DNA from: Tigriopus japonicus
Taxonomy: Eukaryota; Arthropoda; Copepoda; Harpacticoida; Harpacticidae
Reading direction: 5' to 3'
DNA length: 64,000 bases
Assembly: GCA_010645155.1 (NCBI GenBank)
Contig: JAAGOF010000300.1
Span: 1,113,043 to 1,177,042, forward strand
The position numbers were made by a program, and so were the translations under genes. The notes beneath the pieces are model-generated. The model was not told where the DNA came from. It worked only from the letters and a program-made list of their open reading frames with translations, and ran no database searches. Below are positions 1-10,448 of this stretch, piece after piece. Every line of letters begins with the position of its first letter. Position 1 is the stretch's first letter.

Positions 1-24
1 GCTCTCCCTCTGTCTTTCAAGGGA

Positions 25-48
25 GAAAGAGGGAGAGAGAGAGAGAGG
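25..48. repeat. GA-rich microsatellite
   Basis: A purine tract of GA/GGA units opens the window, preceded by its pyrimidine counterpart (ctctccctctgtc), so the two sides can pair. It is simple sequence with no coding meaning. Confidence 0.7.
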
Positions 49-1326
49 CCACTCTCGGCAAAATGAAAAAAATATATATTTCCAAGCCCGCACGCCTCTG
101 CTTGGCCTTCGAAAAAGGAGGATGGACTAGCCAGAGGAGCGGCCATAGAGTGCCAACGGCCTGGTACTCAAAGCCAGTCCGCTCTGTAGTTGCTTCCTTC
201 GTTGTGTGTGGTGGTGGTAATGCCTAAATTTACTAGCAACGCATGCGCGAGTATGGGCGATGTGTGTTAGTACACTCGCCAAGTGAGTCAGTGCTCACGA
301 TCGGTCCCGTTTGGCCCATGTGGGAGTCTATCAAAACAGAGGAGGAGGGCGAAATCTCAGGCTCCGAGTAAGAAGTACAGTGGGGTGTGATGTGTGTAAG
401 TACGTATGTAGCTCTTTGCTCCATGAGAAGACGGAAGAACGGGAGGCATGACGTCATTTGGGAGGACCTCGAGCCCTACTAGGTACAATATGTACATTAC
501 AAACACAAGAGCGAGTGTACTTGTTTTTTTAAGCCGCATCGGTTGTACTATCCAGTGCCCACCTGTAGTTTCGTAGGTACTTGAGTAGCGATAGGGCACT
601 TGTCTCTTTTACGTGTTTCCGAAGAGGCTAATCCTTTGGAAAAACAATGATCGTGATGACATAGAAATTATATATCTGGGTGTTTTTATTTGTAAGTTGT
701 ATGGTTGGTAACAGGAACGAAAATGTATTAGGAACGAACGCTTTGACGCGAGGTTTGGATTTGATTTTTGTGGACTAAGTCCCAAGACGCACTTTGTAGG
801 AAAACGCTGCTTAAAAACTAATGTATTTCAAGAAATCAGTTGCCAAACTGTCAGTTCTGTCAATAACGTAGCGGGTTATTCGAGATAATCAGAATCAACA
901 AGGTTAATAAAGAACATCACTAGATTTGTGTTGATTTGTTTGTAAAATATGATTCCTAATACTCACATTTACAAGGGTTTCACAGTCACCAATTAAAGAA
1001 CACTATATTTTCATTTTTATAAGAGGTGTAGGTACATTTGATGCTAATCATATTCAATATTCACCCTTCTATTCCGATTTGAGAACCTTTTCCTACTTAA
1101 ACGTTGCATGCACAATAACAAACACCTAAAATTAGCTCGTTTTGGGCGTATTGATTTTTTTAAGAACAACACTGAAAAGGCAAAATACTTGAACCATCAT
1201 GTGAATTTTTGAGGTCACCAAGAAATACATGGTTAGTACAATGAAGCAATCTACAAATGACGGTCCTTGAGGACGGTCTCTCAATTCTAGTAAAAAGATG
1301 ACGTTTGATGCAAAAAAAGGGTAGCA
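49..1326. other. Intergenic stretch without recognisable gene
   Basis: Several short open frames exist, but none shows codon structure, splice context or a recognisable family. A palindromic CRE-like octamer lies at 449-456 in the less AT-rich first 600 bases. The last 8 bases (1319-1326, GGGTAGCA) are the left target duplication of the adjacent foldback element. Confidence 0.5.
449..456. promoter_or_regulatory. CRE-like palindrome TGACGTCA
   Basis: A perfect cAMP-response-element/ATF octamer. CREB/ATF bZIP factors bind this sequence in animals. No gene start is recognised next to it, so its function is unproven; the same octamer also occurs by chance elsewhere in the window (17639-17646, inside a MITE). 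Confidence 0.3.
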
Positions 1327-4300
1327 TAGAGCGCTATAATAAAAGAGTACGCGCATGTGCCATTTTGGTCCCAAGACGTCGGTTCCATTGTACTGTGGTT
1401 CTTGGGTTCGACCTGTTTGAGGCAACTTTACCTATGCACTATTTACTTCCAAATTGACGCTCATGATCTCAGCTTACCTTTGAAAGCATAATGTTTGACC
1501 TTCATAGCCTTTGAAGGCCAAGACGGGCCAAAACCTTGGGTGCCGGAAGATAACCTTTTTGTTCTCCTTAAACCTCGATGCGCGTTCAAGCCCAGTGCTG
1601 CTGTGAATTGACTCGGTAATGTCAGCTCTTGATGAATCTCCACGCTGATTTGCATCAAGTTTCTTACCTTTTAGGAAAACTTAATCTAACTAGATACGAA
1701 ATTGATTGGTGAATATTTAGAACGTCACTTGAAGACATTAGAGCGTTTTCCTTGCGCACAATATTGCATTGTCATGTGAAGTGACTTTTTTGTTGAACAA
1801 TTATCTGGCAGCCCTGGTGAAGTTGCGCATTCGTAGCAGTCGTCAGGCTGACAGTGCTACAGACTGTTATGCCTAACTTTGTAAAAAGTTTTGATATTTT
1901 TTACTCATAATATATATGACAGAAGCTATTGAAGTAAGTTTTTGCAATTCATCTATCAATTTTTGACTTTATCACTAATTATTACATGAAACTAAAGAAG
2001 CTCATGGGATAGAAGTATCATTTCAAATATTGGACCTGATATAAAGCAAATTGTAATGGTTCTTTCTTCACATGAAATGTTTCAAACTTATGAATCAAAG
2101 ATGCAAAGAAGTTGTATTTGGTCTTGCTGAATATCAAACTCATCAAAAATATTGCAACAAAGAACTTCATACTGGTTTTGCTATTTTTTTTTAATGAAAA
2201 TAGATCACCTAAATGAAATACTCAATTTCATGAATGGATAAGCATATTTGGACAATTTTAGTTGGAGATTTGGGGTCCAAACTGGCTAAGAATGGATCAG
2301 AACACGGCTTGGGTGTTTTGTAGTACAGGAAAAATTTATTTTGATTGATTGTCAAAACAGCTTGAGAATTATAATAATTTTTTTTATTAAGTTTTTGAAG
2401 GGTTGGTCTCACTTCTGACACATCCCCAGCCATTTTGAGCCCGGAATCCCCAGCTTAATTTGTTTGATAACACTCTTCTATTGGAAAGGACTTTTTCCAG
2501 ACGTCATTGAAAATAACATCAACATCTCTTCAGCAATAAAGTCTCAAATCAAAAGTCATTCTTAAATTGATTTACCACTCAGAACATAGTACAAATATTT
2601 AGAGGGTATTGGTGAGAAGAAAAAAAATCCAAAAAAAGACAAGTGGAGAGCCTGAATAAATGATGGAGAAGAGAAAAAAATGAAAGGCTTTAGGTTAAGA
2701 TAATATCAGGTGGGAGCAAAAGTCAACAGTTTTGATGCCTGATTTGAAAGACGCACAAGAAGGTGTTGAACAGATATTTAGGGGCAATGAGTCCAATACA
2801 TTCGAATCTTGAAATAGAAATTTTCGCGATATAAGAAACTTTTCCGTGCTGACCAAAATTTTACAACATAAGAATTCTTGATATAAGAAATTTTCCATTT
2901 TTCCTCAATCTCGATATAAGAAACATTTTCAAAGTTTTGGCCTTAGGCCACTTGCTTAATCTGGTCACAACACAAAACCAAACATAACAAAACAAAGCAT
3001 TTCTTTCCTTCAAAAAAATAATGAAAGCCCATTTTGCCAACAAATATGCAATGCTTGAGAGTGAAAAAAAAATTGTGTGTCTGCCAAAGCAAAACCTAGT
3101 GGAAAATAAACTCCAAGGAAGTGTCATGCGAACCCAAGAAAGTCTCTCAAATTTAAAATCAAACTAAGAATAGAAGATTTGCAGTTGAGATGTTCCAAAA
3201 AAAAAAATAGCAAAAAAACTTCGTCAGTATGAAAGCCTGGCAGGCTCAAATTTTTTAAAAAGTTGTTTGTCCCTGTATAGGTGAGATAATTTACCAATCA
3301 TGATAACAAAATTGAACCTTCTACTTTCATTTTTTCTGTCAAATTGAGATTGAAACAAGTTCTTAAACTTTGTAATAGAGATAAATGCATGCACTTGTTA
3401 TGTAAATTTATGAGTTATAATAACTATTTTTTAAAAGCTAATTTTTTGAGTCAATGTCGGATTGTGTTGTAATAAAAGTAAGTTTATAAGGTTATGTAAA
3501 GATGAGGTAAACTCCTTTGGTAGTTTCCTTGTATTTTATATCGTTTCCTGAACCAATTTTCTTGAGTCTTGATATAAGAAAAATCTTGATATAAGCAACA
3601 TTTTGCCGCTGACAGAAAAGTTTCTTATATCGAAATTCGACTGTAATTGAAATGATACTTCTATCCCATGAGCTTCTTTAGTTTCATGTAATAAATAGTG
3701 ATAAAGTCAAAAATTGATAGATGAATTGCAAAAACTTACTTCAATAGCTTCTGTCATATATATTATGAGTAAAAAATATCAAAACTTTTTACAAAGTTAG
3801 GCATAACAGTCTGTAGCACTGTCAGCCTGACGACTGCTACGAATGCGCAACTTCACCAGGGCTGCCAGATAATTGTTCAACAAAAAAGTCACTTCACATG
3901 ACAATGCAATATTGTGCGCAAGGAAAACGCTCTAATGTCTTCAAGTGACGTTCTAAATATTCACCAATCAATTTCGTATCTAGTTAGATTAAGTTTTCCT
4001 AAAAGGTAAGAAACTTGATGCAAATCAGCGTGGAGATTCATCAAGAGCTGACATTACCGAGTCAATTCACAGCAGCACTGGGCTTGAACGCGCATCGAGG
4101 TTTAAGGAGAACAAAAAGGTTATCTTCCGGCACCCAAGGTTTTGGCCCGTCTTGGCCTTCAAAGGCTATGAAGGTCAAACATTATGCTTTCAAAGGTAAG
4201 CTGAGATCATGAGCGTCAATTTGGTAGTAAATAGTGCATAGGTAAAGTTGCCTCAAACAGGTCGAACCCAAGAACCACAGTACAATGGAACCGACGTCTT

Positions 4301-4346
4301 GGGACCAAAATGGCACATGCGCGTACTCTTTTATTATAGCGCTCTA
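1327..4346. mobile_element. Foldback DNA transposon with ~700 bp terminal inverted repeats
   Basis: The left arm (1327-2029) and right arm (3647-4346) are near-identical reverse complements of each other. The outer termini read TAGAGCGCTATAATAAAAG on both sides. Perfect 8 bp direct repeats GGGTAGCA flank the element at 1319-1326 and 4347-4354, which is direct evidence of one transposition event. Eight-bp duplications are typical of hAT and P superfamilies; very long TIRs are foldback-like. Each arm contains an identical 65-codon open frame (1461-1658 on the minus strand, 4015-4212 on the plus strand), which only reflects arm identity. No transposase is seen between the arms; the loop holds an AT-rich spacer and a second, nested element. 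Confidence 0.85.
2799..3643. mobile_element. Nested pogo/Tigger-like MITE
   Basis: The left end (TA then CATTCGAATCTTG) and right end (CGAAATTCGACTG then TA) form an inverted repeat. Both ends carry repeated blocks of the CGATATAAGAAAC type. TA dinucleotides at 2797-2798 and 3644-3645 fit a Tc1/mariner/pogo target duplication. The element sits inside the foldback loop and ends one base from its right arm. The longest internal open frame shows no transposase motif. Confidence 0.6.
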
Positions 4347-4354
4347 GGGTAGCA

Positions 4355-5235
4355 GATATTTTGACACCATCTTGCCGTTAATTATTTGAGGAACTGTATT
4401 CTACAATACATTGACGTGACGTCCCTCAATGTTGAAACTATTTACGTTGTTGATCATAGACTCAAAGGGGAAGGCGCTACTATCCTTGCAGATGTTATAA
4501 GCGAATGAATGAATTTCAATTAATAAGATACTTCTAAAAATAAAGAGAAGCATGGCCAAACATGTGGGATCAAGGTGAAAGAAAGGGGTTTGATTCTTTG
4601 AATTGAAAAGATCGACTGATGATCTTTTCTCGTGGGACAGTTCCCTTTTCTTTGAAATTTTGCAAAGTTTGTGGTCGCTTTTCGACTATCCTTTTTAATA
4701 TTTGAATTAGCATCAAAATATGATTTCATGTTGAGATATCTTCTTCTCAAAAACTTGATAAAGTTTCAGAACTTTCGTAAAATACTCAATCGAAGGATTT
4801 GCGAATGAGATGCTGGACACAAAATACGCTTGTGAGGTTATCAAACATTTGAAGTTTGACCATTACTTTGACATCTCAAGTGAGCATTCATGACAGTTTT
4901 GAATGACAATTCTTCAGCAAAAAATGACATGTTTGAAATTAAATCGCAATTCGGAAACAACGGATCGTTGGAGAGATTAAAGTCCACAGAAAATATTGCT
5001 AAAACTTGCTCGTTTGTACTAGAATAATCAAATTGACGGCTTTACAAATAAAAAAGCAAAGGAGTTCTTAATCAATCCTTTAGTTCCTAACGTTCGAAGA
5101 GGATGAACATGTTTTCAATGGCAAGCCAAGACTGTTTCAAGACTTCATTCTCTAATCCAAGCTTTTTTGAGTATTCTGCAGATGCAAAATGGTCACCTTT
5201 GCACATTTAAGAGAAGAAATAGTCATTAAGTGACC
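4355..5235. other. Intergenic stretch, nothing recognised
   Basis: AT-rich sequence between two transposons. Open frames are short and without family resemblance or splice context. Confidence 0.5.
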
Positions 5236-5241
5236 TTAAAA

Positions 5242-5577
5242 GTAGTGATGGACCGAAAGCGCTTTCGGCCGAAATTACGGCCGAAATTTCGGTTTCGGTT
5301 AGGTCTACCGAAACCGAAAGCAGACATGCACTATTAAGGATGGAGTTTGACAACAAAATCGAAAAAAAATTCGTCCAAAAACCATTGAAATTCAAGTTTC
5401 CCGATTTTTCAAAATCTACGCCCTACCCAACATCGAACACACGAGTAATTTAATTATAAGGTGGATTTTGCATTTACACAATTTTGTAGTCAGCTGCTTT
5501 CGGTTTCGGTTTCGGTTAAGCCCTCTTTCGGCCGAAACTTTCGGTTTCGGTTATGAGCCCTTTCGGTCCATCACTAC
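5242..5577. mobile_element. 336 bp MITE with GTAGTGATGGACCGAAAG termini
   Basis: The termini GTAGTGATGGACCGAAAG and CTTTCGGTCCATCACTAC are perfect inverted repeats. Direct repeats TTAAAA at 5236-5241 and 5578-5583 flank the element. The subterminal parts are made of repeated CGGTTTCGG/GGCCGAAA words in both orientations. A TTAA-containing duplication would suit piggyBac-like mobilisation, while CCTTAAAA versus TTAAAAGT would not support an 8 bp hAT site. There is no coding capacity. A decayed relative lies at 25480-25600. Confidence 0.75.
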
Positions 5578-5583
5578 TTAAAA

Positions 5584-6208
5584 GTAACAAATTTTCAACA
5601 TTTTGCAGCAGGCACTTTAAACGTTTATCTTCTTTAGTTTTGAAGATATTCAAATCTAAATAACAATTAGAATAGTATATATTAATAGTTCTAAGAAAAT
5701 AAGAAATAAATCGAACTGAACAATCTGGTTTAAACTGACGGACAAGAGTCTACCATTTGGTTATAAAAATGAACTATAGTTAAAGTGCATTGATGCCGGA
5801 TCAAAAATGAATTAAAGTTGATGTTCCCACAATGGGAAATTAAGACTTTTAGGTACAAAAAATTGCCTATAGAGGATGTAGACGTTTAGTATTAGGACCT
5901 TACAATTTTATTTCAGTAATTGATATCATTTTCGAAACATACCTTCATAAGGCCTCTCCTAAGGTTTTTGGCCTCAGTGCCAAACATTGTAGCAAAAAAG
6001 AGATCCTTGCACATCAAATATGGGCAAACCGCGCCAAAATAGTTTTTGTTTGAGCAATAGAAACGAGAGTATTGATGGAAAATGAGAACATATACGGGCT
6101 TCAGCAAAGATTGCTATCTATTGTACTTGCACCTATTTTCGGCATTCAAACATATTTTTGTACGTATGTAGCAAAGCAAATAGGTCCCGTCTTGTCCAAT
6201 ATTTAAGA
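5584..6208. other. Intergenic stretch, nothing recognised
   Basis: AT-rich sequence with only short, unconvincing open frames. Confidence 0.4.
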
Positions 6209-6460
6209 TACAAGGTCAGTTGTTTAGGTAGTTTGGAAGTATAATAGAAGCATATCTAGGAGCATAAAAGAAGCACATGAGACAGAGTGAAAATAAACAT
6301 GCTCGATCAAGTTTCGCTACGTAAGCTGCGTTTTTCAATCATAGCTTATGTAGTGAAACTTGATCTAGCGTGGTTTTTTGTACTCCGTCTAATATGTTTG
6401 TTTTATGTTTCCAGAAATGCTTCTACTATACTTCAAAACTACCTCAACAACCGACCTACA
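6209..6460. repeat. Long imperfect hairpin (~250 bp palindrome)
   Basis: The two halves align as reverse complements over about 118 bases each. The core stem is the strongest: 6301-6327 pairs with 6343-6369 over 27 positions with 24 Watson-Crick pairs, two G-U pairs (plus-strand RNA) and one mismatch, around a 15-base loop. The stem continues outward with more mismatches; the outer arms share AGGTAGTTT-GAAGTATA and its complement. It could be a MITE that is one large hairpin, or a template for small RNA. No clear target duplication was found. Confidence 0.65.
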
Positions 6461-6729
6461 AACCACAATGCACTACTGGTACAATAATACCAAATCTTTC
6501 CCCGAAACAAAGCTTAAATGAAGGAACCTAACGCAAAAACATTCGACTAAGGCACACCAGTTTAGAGTATCTCCCAACAGATTCAATCACAGAGTTGGCA
6601 GAGAGGAGACGCTGGGGCAGACAGGCCTATCATTTTGTTGGACAATTTTCAGGCCCCAGCTGACCTTTGGCTGTGACGTTTTCCAAGGAGTTGTGCCCAA
6701 ACAAGTTCGTTTCGTTTGTAGGGTTGAAG

Positions 6730-7247
6730 TAGGGGTGGGCGAGAAGCCGGTGTCGGTGCCAAGTTGTTGACACCAACTTTTTGGGCTTTCGGTGTCGGCA
6801 TCAGCACCAGGTCTCTGGTGCCGACATTTTAAGGCTTCAAGAGTTTTTGAAAAACGTACTGCCTGTCCAAAAACTTGATCCCAATTTTGATTGTAAATGT
6901 GAAGGACTAAACAAAATCCAATATCGTCATTTTTGGTTCCATCATAAACATAAACCCAATGCAAGAAAATCACACACCCAGCTAGGGTATTGTAAAATGT
7001 AAGCTTATTTTCCCTCTCTCAAATTTATGTTGCACTAACATGGACTTAAATGTCTTTAGAATGCGTAGGTCTGTCCAAACTGGTGCTCCATATTACAGTC
7101 CAGAAGGGCACATTTTGTTTGACTTAATTATAAGGAACACGCTATCTATGTCAGTGTCGACACCACGACGTTGATTGCCAACTTCAACACAGGTGCCGGT
7201 GTCGGTGTCGGAGTCTAGGGCAAAATTGCCGTTGTCACCCATCCCTA
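6730..7247. mobile_element. hAT-like MITE (TAGGGGTGGGCGA termini)
   Basis: The left end TAGGGGTGGGCGA and right end TCACCCATCCCTA are inverted repeats of the classic hAT shape. The flanking octamers GGTTGAAG (6722-6729) and AGTTGAAG (7248-7255) agree at 7 of 8 positions, as expected of an aged hAT duplication. Both subterminal regions are rich in GTGTCGGTG-type words in both orientations, a common transposase-binding arrangement. The open frames across it are artefacts of these repeats. Confidence 0.75.
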
Positions 7248-7255
7248 AGTTGAAG

Positions 7256-8932
7256 TCAGGGTCACTTGTTGTTTGCTTGGGCACAACTTAAGTAATAATC
7301 TTTGGAAATATCAAGTTTTCACCTGAAACCTTGGCTCTTCAACAGCTGTAACTCATCCAACAAAAATTTACGTATATCCGCCCTGTGGATTCAATCCCTT
7401 CCTACAAGATTCGAACCTACGCCGGCTAGGGAAGTACTTACACCCGACCTGTTTTTACACGTCAGCACGCGCAACCATTCTGAAATCCTTTTTGCCCCTC
7501 AAAATCACAAAATTGCATTTTTCCACACCTAAATCTCGATTTTCAATCACATAAGGGCTTATGACGCCAATTAACTTATCTTGCATGTCACAATTCGGTT
7601 ATGGCAATGATTGGAGCATCAGAGTTCTGCATAGAGATAAAAAGAAACTTACGTAGACGTAATATTTATGAAAGATTTCATCATTTGAAGGAAAAGGTTT
7701 CAAAAATTCTAGCTTACCCTCTTTGAAAAGCCGTGCTATGGGTCTGGCCATTTTAGGTACAGTAAGATCCTAATGTTCCCAGTCCAGGTGCGGGAACATC
7801 ATATTTAAGTACCTAAACACATTTGAATCCTAAATTCAATGATTGATACATGGTAGTTGAAAACTCATTCATGGGTTGCATGTTAACCTACAGTAGACCA
7901 AAATCAAGTCAGATTTGCGGTCCTGGAGTATTCACTGGCTGAGCTGTTTTGTTTCAAACACAAATTATTTCCTGGGAGTATACATAGTTGAGAGATTTAG
8001 GGTCCTATGTTAAAGCATATACATTTTTTAAAGTATGCCAAAATCAATTTCGAGACAGAAATCCAGAAGTATACTCTCAAGTCATCTGTGGTGCTTGAAA
8101 TACAACAGCTTAGGCGAGTGAATTCTCAAGAACCGTTATTCTGACTTGATGTTATATTTTCAGAAACATCTTATTGCATTAATATGCGACCCAATGTCTC
8201 CAAAAACGTATGATAAAAAATTGGAGTATTTCGTCAATGCATACGGGAGCTAAAACAATTGGAACCCACGATGATATATGAAGACAGAACCCCTATGGTT
8301 TATCAAAGTACACCTTGAAAGTTAGACGAACAACAGGAGGGTACTGCCAATCAACTTTTCGATTCCATTTATAAATGGGAATATTGATGCAATTTAATAA
8401 ACTCTTTTCGAATGGCACAAAAAAAATCGAGTTTTTTTTGGATAGCTTATATCTCTTTTCTTTAAATTTGTCTCAATTGCAACAGTTTGTTAGCATTTGG
8501 AGAGCGAAGTTTGTGGTGAGCGTACAATTTGAGGCCTTGAGTATTCGAATTGTCTTCAGTTTGTAAAATTGTAAATATTCACATTTGCAATGTTAGTCCA
8601 TGAGCTCTGGTAGATTATGCTTTGTATTTTGCATCTAAATCAGTGGTTCAATTCAAATGTCAATTAACCAAATCACAATGACTGAATTTATCTCACTACG
8701 AACGTATTGCGTTGCCGAAAAATCAGTTTTCAAAAGTTAACTAATGGGAGAAATTTGTCATATTGTTGACTCTGATACGATTGATTTGATTTTACGAGAA
8801 AATGTTTTCTTTCCTTTGAACATTGAAACCAACTTTACACTGGGCATCATCTACTATTGATTGGATGACATATCAACGACGAAGTTCGAGTAGATGTATT
8901 GTGCACCCATCAGAAGTTAATGCCTTCAAATA
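7256..8932. other. Intergenic stretch, nothing firm
   Basis: No supported gene. It includes an 8 bp perfect stem (ATGTTCCC/GGGAACAT, 7773-7799) and, on the minus strand near 7390-7410, a B-box-like GGTTCGAATCT that might be a SINE relic but lacks a foldable tRNA. Confidence 0.4.
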
Positions 8933-9454
8933 TTGATTGACTCAACTTTGGCTGAATTTAAGAAATATTGTGTACGGATGTTTACTTCAGAGATTACAGT
9001 ATTACCAGTGTTTGGCTCAGTCCGAGTCTCTGGAGATCAACCCAGGAACGGATACATGGATCAAATTCAAATTCAAGTTTTCCTAAATGACCTAATGCGC
9101 TTATTAGTCAAGGCAAAGAGAAGCAACAAAATTAGCATCAAGAGCTTCATTTCATCAACTGGTATCCCCTCAATCAACCAGTTATGCGCAGATGGATTGC
9201 TGAATGAACTCTACCGATTTGAAAAATTCGAGATGAACCTGGCCGAAACATTTTCAACACAGACAAAGCCACACCAAACGGAACTCCGGGGTAGTAGGCT
9301 AAACCTTTGTCAACCTATAGCTGGGTCCCGTAGTGGCATTGACCATTTCTCAGGACGAATTACAGAAATGCAGCTTAAGGCCTGTCATTGTACTAAAATG
9401 AGAGGTTATTTCAAAACAGTAAATGTTCCGTTGAATTTTCATTGTAGTAACTAG
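8933..9454 (+). pseudogene. Non-LTR retrotransposon reverse transcriptase, C-terminal relic
   Basis: The open frame has no complete gene structure. Its middle reads LNDLMRLL followed by ISIKSF and TGIPSINQL, the pattern seen C-terminal to the reverse transcriptase of jockey/CR1-like elements, where a small alpha-helical region precedes a GxxSVNQL-type motif. A later stretch (QTELRGSRL to SRSGIDHFSGRI) matches the usual position of the final TRS...F..RA...WN segment, though eroded. No polymerase core (YxDD region) is present, so this is a 5'-truncated insertion. Its start is chosen only by the open frame. A second, better-preserved relic of the same protein region is at 15788-16594. Confidence 0.5.
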
Positions 9455-10448
9455 GCCTTAAGTGGTATTCTGTAATTTATCCTTCGTTGAGTCATCCTTG
9501 CATTGACTTAAGCTCGGGAATATATCTGTGGAACAAAGTTATTTGACAGCATGGCATAACGTGTAAAATGTCAAAATATATTAGTGTAGGCGCTGCTAAA
9601 CGCGAGTTAAAAAAAATCATTCTACTTCTTTCCGTTTAACACAAGTAATCACCAATATGACTTACATTGAAGAAAAGTGAATATTTTCACTGAAATACAA
9701 ATACATACACACAGTATATAATCAAACAAAATATTTTTTCACCCTCATGAAAAAAACCCCTTTCCAATGTCATTATACTAAACAGGGAGGATGGAGGAAG
9801 AAAATTCAGCGCATCAGATTTCAATGCTATAAATTTGGTGCGAATCCAATGTAAATATTCGTTTGTTTGATGGAACAAAGAAAATCAAAAAAATGATGGT
9901 TTCGTCGATATCACTTGGACAAACCACGTGTTTGTTGGTTCATCGTTGAGAACGCTGGACTCTAAAAATTGTCAGTCTTTTCTGGAAATGTCTAGTTCCT
10001 TACAAGTTGATGTAATCTCACAGATTAGTTGTTCCAAGGGGAAAATACTCCTTAAACCCCTCATTAACATTCAAAAGTTACATTTCCGTCTTACTTACTA
10101 CGCCTGCTATTAGGAACCCTCCTTTCCATATTGGAACAATCTGTCCAGCTGGATTGGAACAAGGGGGCTTTCCTTTTTTTGCCTTCAGAGCCACGAAAGG
10201 AGCTCTCTTCAATTGGAGAAAGCCTGCCAGAAAAAGAGAGAGAGAGCGGCTGTATCTTGCTCCTAAGAGTAAAGCTACAAAGTGTTTGGAAAACTTTGGT
10301 CCTATTGACCTTCAGCGTCTTCGGAGTTTTGGAAATATGACATTTCCGATTGGTAAGCAGGCTCTGTGAGAGCAATTGATAAGCAAGTGGCATTCCAAAG
10401 ATCACCAAGCTGACTTCCTTCTCATCATTGTAGGTTAGCGGGGGATAA
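9455..10448. other. Upstream region of the four-TM gene
   Basis: No further coding exon recognised. The sequence just before 10449 is less AT-rich and contains CT/GA-rich blocks (about 10190-10260) that may be 5' UTR or promoter; this is inference from position only. Confidence 0.35.

Noticed and set aside
1461..1658. 65-codon frame repeated identically at 4015-4212
   Set aside because: The identity is explained by the inverted arms of the foldback element; no family resemblance or independent start.
6587..7002. Overlapping open frames on both strands
   Set aside because: They are by-products of the GTGTCGGTG repeats of the hAT-like MITE.
7385..7470. Possible tRNA or SINE on the minus strand (GGTTCGAATCT B-box)
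   Set aside because: Only the B-box fits; no cloverleaf with acceptor and anticodon stems could be drawn.
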